64,000 bases of DNA from Malurus cyaneus samueli (lineage: Eukaryota > Chordata > Aves > Passeriformes > Maluridae). Under the pieces are notes generated by a model that saw nothing but the letters and a program-made list of their open reading frames with translations, did not search any database and was not told where the DNA came from. Where the stretch lies: NCBI GenBank assembly GCA_009741485.1, contig CM019217.1, forward strand, positions 36,255,255-36,319,254. Reading direction: 5' to 3'. This document shows positions 13,501 through 25,500 of this stretch, in pieces (the stretch's first letter is position 1; each line of letters starts with the position of its first letter). Position numbers and translations under genes: made by a program.

Positions 13501-15333
13501 TTATCTAGTAACTTTTTAAAAGTGATTTTAATAATAATGCTTCTATCCTCATTGAACATTGTGTTACCTCAATTGTTTCAAGCTTTTTAAATTTTCTTTA
13601 ACAGAATTAAGTATTTAGAGACAATATGAGCAGATAAGTGTTCCCCAGTTATTTGGCCTATATGAAGGACAATGGATGGAAATATTTACCACTTTAATGC
13701 CTGAGATACAGACTGAGTTAATGTTGAGCATGGCAGAAGGAATTTGATCAAGGAAAGACACTGGAGAGCTAGAAAACCTCTCTGAATAAGTATTCAGGAG
13801 AAGATTTCTAAATTTTTGTTCTGAGCTTCCTAGGCAACTATTTTCTTCACCTCTTCTCTAGATATTTGTCACTACATTATTTTCTTTACTTTAAAACTTT
13901 TCTTTCAGTAGTAGTAAATGTTTCCAAAACAATTGGAAGCTTTCTCAGCATTCCTTCTCTAATGACAATTAAAGGCAATCTGAAAACCAGCCATTGTCTC
14001 TCTTGCCTCTTATTTACTGTAACGTCCTCCCATATGATCTGACAAATTTTTTTCACAAAAACTGTATCCATTTTAGGCATTCTTAAGAATCAGGAAATGG
14101 CACTGTACAAGTTTCTCATTCCCTTTTTTATCGCCTCCAGTGACTTCCCTTTTCTACTTCTCAAAGCAAAGTGATCTAGTTTTCACTGTATGATCCTCCT
14201 TAAGACATTAAACCAAGACTTTTTGTTCTCATGTACTGCCAATGCATCAACTGTCATTATTATGACAGTATTATTGACCTCAATTGCTATTTCTTATATT
14301 TTCAAAAACCCCACATTATGCTCTCCAATCCTGCCTGCTATTTTCAAAAAGACAGACAACAGGACTGTTTGCTTTAGTGTCTTACTCCAAATCTCACCAT
14401 GAAAGTCATGACATCTTGAACATATAGTTTGAGCAATATGAAAATAGATTTTTGACAACTATTTTCTTGTAATCTACTTTGATGTAACCTGTTTTTCCCA
14501 AGTACATTACATTTTGTGCATGTCCTGCTGTTGTCCTGGAAGAGTAAAATAATCTATCCACTCACCTTCCATGAGCTGATATGACATTGTGCTCTAAAAA
14601 TGCAGTTTGGCAAATTTCTGAGCCTGTTATTCATTCATTTTTTTTTTTTGTCCTCTATGTTAGTTAGATATTTCTGGCAGCCAGTCTATATCTTGAATTC
14701 TTTTGTATATACGGCTAGGTGTAGTATCTGAAATGTATCATAGCTGCATAAGCTCATCTTCTTATGCTGTAATTGATGCCTTTCAAATTAATACATGCAG
14801 AGAGATAATATAGAAATTACATTTCGAATACGCCTCTCGGACATGGAAAACTGTTTCATGCTTGCTGAACACTTCAGTTTCTTAGGAAGGAAGGAATACA
14901 CACCACGTTAAATTTGTGGCCTGAAATCTGTCTTTTAATTGCCCACTACAAAGCTATGGTAAATTCTCTAGTTTTGTTTTCAACTCATTCTGAGTAGAAG
15001 TTAAGGAAATGCACTAAGCTACATCCCAAAGTACTCATGCTGCTTAGCTGTGTTTTTATGCCCGGCTACACACGTTGCCTGATCATCCATTCACAAGTGG
15101 GATACCACTTATCTTTCATAGCAACTTGGAAAACACCTTGCAGAGAATGAAGAGATGGTAAGAAAAAAATGAATGAACTGGGTGGCACATGTCTGAGAGG
15201 CCATATTTCTCTTTCCTTTACAAAAACAGAGTAAAACTGCCTGGAATTCCTTCACACTTTTAATGCCACTGTGGTCTATGAGGAATGCTGCAGCATAAGC
15301 CACGGACTTAGTAAATGGAGGGAAATAGAGGAG
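10014..15333. other. Upstream intergenic DNA, no gene recognised
   Basis: AT-rich sequence between a CR1 copy and a solo LTR. It holds a GATA microsatellite (10449-10524) and homopolymer T tracts near 12016 and 14640. Open frames are short and overlapping. I see no exon or RNA gene. Confidence 0.55.
10449..10524. repeat. (GATA)19 microsatellite
   Basis: Nineteen uninterrupted GATA units. An array of this length and purity is likely to vary in copy number between individuals. It lies about 9 kb upstream of the HPGD start codon. Confidence 0.98.
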
Positions 15334-16113
15334 TGTCTCAGTTTGAGATAATGTTTTCAGAGAAAAACGTTACAGAGTAAATGTTTCTTCTGAAGCGAAA
15401 AATTTGATAATTTTTTTCTTACTAATATGAGATTAGTAAGTGAAAAGAGAATAGTTTATTAACAAAAAGTGAAAAGAGAATAGTTTGTTAACCAAACACA
15501 GGGCTCACAGGATGCAGATAAAAAGTAACTGTTAGATATTTAAGTTCAGGAACACCTGCTGCCCCCTCCCCCTACCAACTGTTCGGCCATGTGGCATGGA
15601 GAAAATGGCGACTCCCATCCCCTGGAAAAAGAAATAAAAGAGTCCACGCGGCTGCTCTGGCAACAGTGGCAACTTGGTAGCAGTCTGCACTGTGGATGAA
15701 GCAGAGGGCTCGGAGTGTTTTTCTGTCACTGGCTTGGCTTCTTCTGGAGTCCAGGGCAAGAAGGAGCCGCGCAGCTTTCTCCCTGCCTGTCGCGGAATTG
15801 CTTCAGAAGCGGAATCAAAGCAGTCGCAGAGGGAGTCTGTCTAGGGAAAAAACTGTTTGCCCAAGCTAACAAACCCGAGCTAGCTGAAATGGCAACAATG
15901 TAACTCTTCTGCACCCAGCGAGCAAGGACCTCCCGCGGTGCCGAGCTGAGCTCAAAAGCAAAAGGTCTGCGTGGCAGCCCTGGTTTTTAAACTGACCGCG
16001 CTGCCCTGCCCCTTCTTCCGGGTTGCATTTAAAGGCACAGACATCTTTTGGGCATTACAAGCCGATGAATACAGGAATACAGGATTGGCACAACATCAAC
16101 CCAAGATAAGGAG
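15329..16113 (-). mobile_element. Solo LTR, ERVL-like, with 5-bp target duplication
   Basis: The element spans 15334-16108 (775 bp) and is flanked on both sides by AGGAG (15329-15333 and 16109-16113), a 5-bp target-site duplication as made by class III (ERVL) retroviruses. Its ends are TGTCTCAG and CCAAGATA. They form an imperfect inverted repeat, with the second end mutated from the expected ACA. Read on the minus strand it begins with a TGGGTT motif and ends in CAAACTGAGACA, like the 3' end of the LTR at 48513. An AATAAA signal (15455-15460, complement) lies about 120 bp before that end, so the orientation is minus. No internal retroviral genes adjoin it, so it is a solo LTR left by recombination. 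A two-copy duplication occurs inside it at 15438-15492. Open frames across it (for example 15726-15914) are not genes. Confidence 0.85.
15438..15492. repeat. Two-copy 26-bp tandem repeat inside the LTR
   Basis: Positions 15438-15463 and 15467-15492 match at 25 of 26 bases (period 29). The single difference changes a minus-strand AATAAA to AACAAA, so only one copy keeps the candidate polyadenylation signal. Confidence 0.88.
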
Positions 16114-19024
16114 GAACCACAGACATAAAAGGAAAGAAAAAAAAAGACATGTTGCTAGGTGTGCTAGAAAGCAGTAAAGAAAATTACGTTCTGTACACAA
16201 AAACCATACAAATGTTAATAAGCATTTGACATTGCACCCTTGTGCAGGAGTTTGTGAGAAAGATTTAACCTGAACAGTTTCAGCATCTAAGACATTATTT
16301 AGTAGTATTATTATTTCTTAACTTTGAACAGAAAAGACAGATTATCTGTTTGGAATTACTTGTCTCTCAAAGCACCGAAATCAAATATTCATGGACTCAT
16401 TTAGTGTCTTTTCATGCCTGTGATTTCAGATAATAGTTGTTTGAGATATTTTTCTGTCTAGCTGATGTATTGTATAAAAACTCCTTAGGGCAAGCATTAG
16501 TGCAAATTTCATTTTGGAGAAAAAAATCTCAAATATGATGGATTTGGTTTGATTCTACCATTCAATAACGCACTATTATCAACTCACAATTTCTTAAATG
16601 AACATACCAGCTTAAATCAGCATATCAGTATACAGAATAAGGTCCCCAAGGCATATATTCAGCCTTCTGTAAAGTGGCCACTTAAGAAGACAAATCCTTT
16701 ATGGTATGCTTCTGCCTGTTGTGACAGCTATTCCAGCTTTTTATGTGAGGTTGGGTTTTCTTAAGGATAGGTTATTAGAAAAGGTGGACCATTGAAACTT
16801 TGACAATGGAAGTCTGCATGCTACTATGAAAGTTTTCTTTAAAATTGAAGGAAACGTTCAGAAACTGTCAATTAAGGAATCAGAGAGGAAAAATATTTCA
16901 TAACTCCCTACTTCCCAAGTTTCACCAGGAAGGCTGAGATGCTGACTCTGGATTTCTAATGAATATCTACCGGGAGCTTCTTCCTATCGGCAATATTTTA
17001 TCTTTTATACAGTTGGTCAAATTAAAAACTTGTGCTGGTAAAGGATTATATGGCAACAAATCTCTTGAGAGTACCTGCAATGAGTTAGCAACAAATCCAG
17101 TGTGGTTTGAAAGACAAAGCAGACACATCCCTTACAGCCAAGCGACTTCTGCTGGCTCCAGGGGTAAATCATAGAGCCATCTTTCTATTACTTACTCCAG
17201 TGTTTGGAAGATTGGCACATTCTGTTCTAGTTAGGAACACTGTCTCATTTTTTCAAGGTTAGGGGTATCAGTGTGGATCTGTTTTTTGCCATCTCAGAAG
17301 ATGTGTCATTTAGATTCTTGAATGGAATAATGGTAAGAGTCTGTTCAGTCAACAAAAACAGGTTAGAAACCCTGGCTGACTTTATCAGAATTCTTCTAAA
17401 CAATTTCGGCCTATGGTACCCAAGATTACATTCAACCAAGCTGAGCTTTGGACGCAGATTTATAAGCTTTGTTTTATGGAAACAGTGTGTGCACTCAGAT
17501 CTTAAAGCATTCCAGCATCTCTGAAGAGTCCAGTTTGTTCTTAACAATCATGCCAAATTATCAACAATTTAGAAAACTCTTGCCAAAGGTCATTCCAGCT
17601 ACAGCTGTTTGGGATACAGAGGGTTTTATTGATCTTTTCCTTTGCATAGCTCTTAAAAAATACATTACATTGTGGAAATAAAGACCATGGCCGATGTCGA
17701 TCATTGCCACGGGGAGGGGGAGCAAGCGGCTATCAGGGTTAAATTGAGGGTGAAAGACTCCATTTCAATGCTATTGATGTGGTAATACTATTCTCATGAT
17801 GTGACTTTAACCTGGCACCTTACTTGAGTCACAACAAATTAGGGAAGCTGGCTCAGCTGGTTGGGACAGAGCTCATTAGACATGGCACTTTTGGTGGCAT
17901 AATTTCACAGCTCCAAAGCAAACTGGAGTCCTCCCAGAAACACAGGTATCACATTCTAACAAATCACTATTCCCTGAGGCCATCTTTGACTGCTCTTATG
18001 AAGTATGGTGAATCATGTTCTTTAGGAAAACTTAATGGCTGTGACCCAATTTAGCAGCTGGATTGTATTAGTTCACATTTTTAAGGACAAAGGTTATAAT
18101 AACAAGATTTCGTGTTACTCAATTAACTCAATTAGGTAACATAGTTACCTTAATGGTTCCGTAAGTTTGCTGGGTGTTAGGAACAATGTAATTTCTTTCT
18201 TCTAGGTAATACAAAAGAAAGGAATTCTATAGATAAAGGCACACTACTAGAAAACAGAGCACGGATAATAGGGGGGACAAAATAGGCACACTGTTGCTGA
18301 GCAAGGAGAAATTACAAGTCGTTAATGATAGAAATGCTGTCTGAGTCAAAGTACTTCACAGCCTTGAAAGCACAAGTAAAAAGGATACAGCAGGCCAAAG
18401 GAAACAGAATATAAAAGACAAGCATGTATGTTTAAATACACACACACACACACTCACACACTCACACACACTCTCAGGTTACAATGTTTATAGCGCTTAT
18501 GACTGAAACAATGGATTTTTCCTGTCTACCCAACACTCTGTAACATTGCATTTTCTGTGGGATAGCATTTGTGAATCTTGTAACAAGCTAATGAACCTTT
18601 ATTTCAGCTTTAGATTGTGAAGGGTGCTCTTATTTCTACTGTATGATACATTGGTGTTCAGAAATTTTAGTTGCACACAGTTCACATTAATGTAGCAGGC
18701 AGAATTGGCTTACAAGCTGCAAAAGCAATTAAAGGTGTTTTAAGGTAAAGATAGACCTGAAAAATTCTGGAAAGCACTTGTCTTGATATGTCTGATACCT
18801 GTACCATTAAATGGTTGCTTTTTCATGCAAATAGATTCTGCTTGCTACCAGAATGAGAGGGAGAAGGCTGGTGGGCTGTTTTGAATTGTAAAAGAGGGCC
18901 CTTTCTTTGTTTTTTTCGAGGCTGTCCTCACCCTGCTCCTCATGCAGCTTTGGCCAACCAAAACTCACACAGCTCCAGGAGCTGCCAACAGCCCTTATCA
19001 GAGCTTGTAGCAGCTTCTCACGCG

Positions 19025-19028
<4 letters not shown>
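16114..19028. other. Proximal upstream flank of HPGD, no gene recognised
   Basis: About 2.9 kb between the solo LTR and the promoter repeat. Open frames of 100 codons (minus, 17245-17547) and 83 codons (plus, 17273-17524) overlap on opposite strands and match nothing I recognise. A short GC-rich block at about 17690-17740 stands out from the AT-rich surroundings. Distal regulatory sequence is possible but unproven. Confidence 0.4.
18438..18476. repeat. Imperfect (AC)n repeat
   Basis: An AC dinucleotide tract interrupted by TC steps, in the upstream flank of HPGD. Confidence 0.93.

Positions 19029-19082
<54 letters not shown>
19029..19082. repeat. (AC)27 microsatellite at the edge of the HPGD promoter
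   Basis: Twenty-seven perfect AC units ending about 410 bp before the HPGD ATG, at the upstream edge of the CpG island. Tracts of this type can adopt Z-DNA and usually vary in length. Any effect on HPGD expression is inference. Confidence 0.98.
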
Positions 19083-19084
<2 letters not shown>

Positions 19085-19492
19085 CACGAATCCCCCTCTC
19101 CACCGAGCGGAGCTGTGGATGTCCTGGGACCCTTTCTTTAGGGGGATACCGCGAGCCTGTCCTCTCCGGAGAGCCTGGGAGTAGGAAGAGGAGATCAAGT
19201 TGGTCTTCCCTCTGGCTCTTGATCTCCAGGGTTCATGCAGACACTCGGGAGGACGATTTAATGACCTGCTCCGCCCCTGCTCCCCCCGCCCAGGCAGCTC
19301 CGGGCAGCCCTCGGTCGGTCACACGAGTGGGGAGCGAGGGAGAATGAGTCGCGGCGGCTGCAGGAGGAGGAGGGAAGGAGGGAGGTCAGGAGGGAGGGCA
19401 CGAAGGAGGGAGAAAGGAAACCGGGCAGGTGACACCGCGCTGCGTTGCTCGGGCTCGGCGGGCGCGGAGCGGGCGGCAGAAGCGCGGCGGCG

Positions 19493-19585
19493 ATGCACGT
19501 CAATGGGAAGGTGGCTCTGGTCACCGGCGGGGCGCAGGGCATCGGCCGGGCCTTCGTCCAGGCGCTGCTGGGCAAGGGCGCCAAG
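19493..19585 (+). CDS. HPGD: HPGD coding exon 1 (residues 1-31)
   Basis: Encodes the first beta strand and the glycine-rich TGGAQGIG cofactor loop. It ends in phase 0 at a CCAAG/GTAAGA donor. The frame is open upstream of the ATG, but no in-frame ATG lies there. Confidence 0.97.
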
Positions 19586-22500
19586 GTAAGACCCGGGAAA
19601 GCCGTTTCCCCTTCCCTCTGCCTCCAGCGGGCACCCGCGGGCATGGGGGTGGCGGCAGCCCCCGGCGCTCTCCTCGGCTCGGGACCTGTCCGTCTGTCCA
19701 TCCGCCCGCCCGCCACTCATTTTCATCCCTCCCCCTTAGGTAGCCCTGCTGGACCGCAACTCCGAGGCCGGACAGGAGAGCAAGGCGGCCCTGGACGAGC
19801 AGTTTGAAGCGCAGAGGACGATGTTCATCCAGTGCGATGTGACGGATCAGGAGCAGCTGAAAGGTAGGCGGGAAAACTCAGCGCTGCGCTCCGGCGTAAG
19901 GCGCAGCGAGCGGAGCGCGCCCGCGCTGCAGCACTGGCGAGCGCTCAGCGCAGCGTTCTGGAGAACAGCCTGCTCCCGATCGCTTCTGGCACGGACTCAC
20001 AAACGATTTGTTCCTGAAGCTGCAGATGTGAAATATGACTACCAGCGTTACTACCGCAATTTCACTTTGTTTCTTGGCACATCAGAAAGAAAAGCCAAAG
20101 AAGTAATTTCCAATGAAGGTTGTGTGTGATAGTTTTGCATGAAAGCCTCTGCAGAAGATAATTGCTATTTTATGAGTAATTATGTATAAACTTTAAAGCT
20201 CAGACTTGCTTTTTATGAGGTTTCACTACAGATTCCAAGCTGCATTCCCTCATCACAGGAATAATAAATTCTGTGCTGGGTTGCAGCGCTCTTTCCATAC
20301 AGCACGCTTACTTTCATTGTGTGCTGCCACAGCTGAAAGTAGAACTGGCAAAAAGTGGCATGCCACTTTATCATGGGGTTAACTATAGGATGATAACACT
20401 TCGCACATGTTTTGCAGATGCAGGGAATGAAAGGAACTTCTCTTGTGAATGACTTGCATTTGTTTTCAGTGCTCCCTACTGAGTTCTTAGGCTATCATAT
20501 AACACTGATGTACCTTTAGAGTATTTCATAACAGGCACATCACTTCATCGAAGTTTCATTATAAAATGATATGTTAATAGGTAGTGACTCAGATTCAGAT
20601 TTTGACATCTCTTTTGTCAGTGCCCTTTCCCCAGATTCATTTCTGCCAGGCCACATGTGAACAGCTTTAGTTCTGTTTTTGTTCACTACAGTTCACTGAC
20701 CACTTGATCATATCCAGTGATCGCTGAACATATCCATTCCTCTTTTAGAAAACACTGCTGCTCTTCCAGAATTCAGCAGTATTATCCACTGTTCCAAGGT
20801 AGCATGATTATTCCTAATTCTATAGCTTTTTTACCTAAAATAGTTTGTTTGTAAGAGAGATGCTGGACTTTAAATCTGGGATCTGCTCTAATCAGCAAAG
20901 TTTTTATCAGCTAGGTTGGTCATTGACTTTTTTCCAAGTGGGAGGAGTAAGAAAAAGCATCTTAAGGGTAGGAATAACATGTGCTGCTGCATGGCTGTTA
21001 CCCCAGTGTGCCTTCTCTCCCACAACTCCTCCTCTCTGTAGTGCCAGGCAAGTGTGGGACCAACAGGGTGTGAACTGGGAGCTTGGCTGAGTGTTAGAGG
21101 TCAAAAGGGAGTTTTTGGAACCGAGTTAATGGGAACAGAGCAATCAAAGTAGAATTGCAAGTGGTTCTCGCAAAGCGAAAGAGCAAAAACAGACAGTTGC
21201 TGCTGCTTTGCCTCCCTGGCCATTGCATTAATCCTGCTGCAGGTTTCTTACCATGAATTTGAAATTCGTTCTCACAATCCTTTGGGGATCCTGCATTGGT
21301 TTAAGTGTTGGTTTTTTGCTTTTTTGTTTTCACTTTTTTCTACTTGGAAGCTACTAAACAAATTTATATCAATTTCCCACAGAGAGTTTAAAGGTCAGAT
21401 TGGATGAATCAAGTCCTGTAATTTATGTTAAAGGTCATGTGTGTGAATGAAGTTCCTCTTTTTTTAACTTTAGCCCTTACAGTAGGAAGAAAATCCCAGT
21501 ACTAGAACTAGTATTTGTAAGTACATTATGCTTATGGGTAAGAAATCATCTACTTAATTGACTTTCAAGTCTTGCCTGTACATTTTTCTCTGGCAGTTCT
21601 TTTACATAATCCCCCCAAAAAAATCTCCTATCTCATCCCACTTTTGAAAAATCACCAGACATTTACTTTTGCCTTCCAGGGACATTTAGGAAGCTCACAT
21701 ATAATTGGTGTTTGTGCTTACTTTACATTGTTTTTCTCTACCTCTCCTTTAAAATGGATCCTCCTTTTAATTTTTTCCTTCTCTAGTCCATATTTCATAT
21801 GATCATCTGCTTTTAATCTTTATGGTTCCATAAGCACTATCTAGCATGCAATGTAGAGAGAGAATTATTCTATGTTTGAAAACGGAGGACTAAACCAGCT
21901 TATACTGACATGTGTGTGACAATTTTACTAAGAATTTACAATGAGATTCTTCTTTTTGCAGATAGGTAATAGATGATATTACTGTAGGCAGATAAACTTT
22001 TACCAGAAATATTCCAAACACAGATAAGCAAAAGCATTTGGCTCTTTTCTTAATGTGTAAAATAAAAAACCTATAATTAGTTGAGACTGCGTAAATGTGA
22101 TAAAGTAATTGGCAAAATTACTATTTTCCATGGTGGTTTTGAAAGATTCTATTAAGAATGAGGTTGACAAAAGATGTTATTTAGAGTGGGCTTAAAAAGC
22201 AATCAGCCAGTTTCCAAAATTTGGAAGCCAAGTGAAGACCCAAATTATATTTATTTTATTGATTGGAAATAAGTGAAATACTCACTTCTGTTTCTAATAA
22301 AGCCAAAGGTTTTAATTTGCCCTTGCTGATGCAGAATTGGAAAGATATGAAGTGACTCAGAAGATATGAAGAATTGAGAAACCAGAGAAGGAATTGGTAG
22401 CAAATACAAGAAAAGCAAAAAAGGCAGACAGACATAACTAGAGGATTTAGTACATTACAATATTCTAGTATGGAATAAGAATTTTAGAAAAACCTGTAAA

Positions 22501-25500
22501 ATAAAGGCAGCTGGACAAATAAAACCTCCCATCAGCTGCTTAGTTCTTGTTTTGATGACAAGATGTTGACTATGCTGGGCCTGCAGCACTGAGGCAAAGA
22601 AAAATCTGGTGCAAGAAAAGCTTTGCAAACCCCTGCAACTTCAGCAGAAAAAAGGTAGATGTCTCAATGCTGATGTTGTGCACATGACTGACACGAATAA
22701 CCAAGCACTAAAGATCAGAGAAGGAAGATGCTTCTGGGATCACCTTTCAGTGAAGTGATTTCATTAAGTCCTCTCAAGCATAATTTCAGCATACCTGAAA
22801 TATTGTAGATTTTGAGTAAGACACCAAACAATGTTTTTTGAAACAATATTGGGGAGGGGCGATGTCTTGGTTTACATAATATTAAATGTTTAGTGACAAG
22901 GAACAATATTTGGAGGGGAAAACAAGCAAGCTATATATACATGGCAGGTGATGTCCTCAGCTCTGGAACATTTCCGTCTGGAATGAACATCTGGAAGACA
23001 TCTCATCCAACTATCTTGTCAAAGCAGAGCCAGGCTTGATGAGTTTGTTCCTCATTATGACATCATTATGTTTTTTCCATACGCATCTTTTATCTTGGTT
23101 CTAACACTATCACCTGGGAGAACACGATGTCATTACGGAAGTTTCCCAATTCTTATTTTGAAATTCTTTGGAAGACAGGTCACTATTTTTATCCTCAGAA
23201 AAGAAGATTTGAATTTGAGAAATGCATTATCAACATTACCTGACAAGTAGAATATATCACAACTTATCCATAAATAGATACATCTAAACAAGAAACATGA
23301 TTAATTATTTGTAGTTGGAACATTCATATCAGATATTAATTAAATAAAAGTTTTGTTACTAGTTTAAATTTGGACTGAATGAAGAAAATTGTTCTGAACA
23401 TATGAAACTTTTATTTTTCATTCAAAATAAATGGTGTCAAATCTTGAATTCACTAACTATATCAAACTGTCACAAATCAAGCTACAAAGGCTTAATTTAT
23501 ATAATTGAGGTACCAAACATCCTAATACAAACTGTATACTGCCCAAAAACTTTCTTTAGCTCCTGTTATCAGACATTATAAAACAATGAAAAGGCAGCAA
23601 TGCTACCTTGATCCTTCCAGTTTCCCTGAATATATCTAATGTTTGTATATGTTAGATAAAGAATTTAAATGTATGTTGCTCACTAATGGTTAAGAAAATA
23701 ATGAAGACATTTTGGTAGACTAATAAATGAGTCATTTCTATGTATGCACTGTATTTTATATCTTACTTTCCAAAGTTCTAAAAAATTTCTCTCTTGGGTC
23801 CTACACTACAGGTGCTTTCAAAAAAGCAATTGAACACTTTGGAAGGCTGGATATTGTGGTTAATAATGCTGGAGTGAACAATGAGAAGGACTGGGAAAGC
23901 ACTATACAAACTAACTTGGTAAGCACTACCTCCTTTCACTTGTTTATGTTTCAATATTTTAAGGCTGGAATACAGTTAACAGCCTGTGGCTCGTACAGTT
24001 TGTGCCATGTGACAGAATATTAGTTATTAGATTGGTAAGCACAAATATTGAAATAATCACCTCATAACTGAGTGTGTGGTGGGTCCCTAAAATTATCTAT
24101 CCAAGAATAAGAAAATTAGGTGTGTTTTTGTCAAAAATTTTAAGGACAAAGGTATCCATTTTTAAATCCTAATGGCTCCAAAAAATCAAACCAACAAAAT
24201 GACTCCAGAACAAGTACCACAAGCTGTATATGACAGATGTCACAGAAAAATTAATGAGAAAATAGATATTTGGAAAAAAAGGTTAAGTTAAATAACACCT
24301 TTCTCTTGATTTTTTATATCTGTCTATTATTTACATATTCTTCAAGATTTAAGTACATGTATTCCTCTTTATTTCATTTCTAAGATGTTCCAATAAAGTA
24401 AATGTCAGGAAACTTCATATCGTGAAGTAACAGTAGTCTGTCATCCTGAGTGATATGCAGCATCAGTATTTATTAGTTAGTTTATTTATTACAGATCCTT
24501 TGAATTTGAAAGAACACTGTGTTCTAGATGACTTATTTCTCTTCATTTTTTGCCTTGTTTTAACACAGGATATAAGTTACAGTAGACTGCCACCCTGTCA
24601 AATTTGCAAGCACAGATAATTAGTCATCACTGGAAATACTAAAGTCCACACGAGAAATTAGTTTGACTGTGACTTACTTTTAAATTTATTTAAAAAAAAT
24701 GAAGGCATTTCTGATCAGCAAATCTTGAAGACATTTACTGTCTAAGTAAATATCCTAACACAGAGTATAATAATTTTTCAATACCAAGAGCTTCAAACAG
24801 GAGATGTTAAAATCCTCCTTCTACCATATAGCAGACAACACCAAGCTGGGTGGGGATGTTGATCTGCTGGAGGATCAGAACACTGTGTAGAGGATCTGCA
24901 GATCAGAACAGGCTGGACTTAGGGGCTGAGGACAATTGAGCTGCAATAAGGTGAAGTGCTGAGTCCTGTACTTTGGTCACAACAACCCCATGCATCACTG
25001 CAGGCTTGGGACAGAGGAGCTGGAAAGATGTCCATCAGAAAAGGACCTGGGGGTACTGGTTGACAGCATCTGAACATGAGCCAGCTGTGCCCAGGTGGTC
25101 AGGAAGGCCAATGGCATCCTGGCTTGGATCAGCAGTTGGCCAGCAGGACCAGGGAGGTGATTGTCCCCCTGTGCTCAGCATTGGTGAGGTTGCACCTTGA
25201 ATCCTATGTCCAGTTTGGGCCCCTCACTACAAGAAAGACATTGAGGTGCTGAAGTGTGCCCAGAAAAGGACAACAAGGCCAGCGAAGGGTCTATGAGGAG
25301 CAGCTGAGGGAGCTGGAGATGTTTAGCCTGGAGAAAAGGAGGCTCAGAGGAGCCTTATCACCTTCTACATTACCTGAAAGGAGGTTGTAATGAAGTATGG
25401 ATCAGCCTCCTCTTCCAGGTAACAAGTGATAGAACAAGAGAAAATGGTCAGATGGACAGGGGGAGGGTTAGATTAGATTTGATGAAAAATTTCTTCACCA

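Larger units (their letters stand above)
19085..19990 (+). promoter_or_regulatory. HPGD: CpG island with HPGD promoter, exon 1 and exon 2
   Basis: GC and CpG content rise sharply from about 19085 to 19990 against an AT-rich background. The island covers the presumed transcription start, exon 1, intron 1 and exon 2. I see no convincing TATA box, which fits CpG-island initiation. A purine-rich AGG/GGA tract (about 19362-19420) and a CAGGTG E-box (19426-19431) lie just upstream of the ATG. The exact start site cannot be read from sequence. Confidence 0.75.

Noticed and set aside
1..19028. GLRA3, the mammalian neighbour upstream of HPGD
   Set aside because: No glycine-receptor transmembrane or C-terminal exon is visible in any frame.
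18807..19347. Frames with poly-(CV) or poly-(TH) runs
   Set aside because: They are translations of the (AC)27 microsatellite and not proteins.
19258..19726. Minus-strand open frames of 135-152 codons over the HPGD promoter
   Set aside because: They are antisense to HPGD exon 1 in a CpG island, rich in Pro, Ala and Arg. They are shadows of GC-rich sequence.
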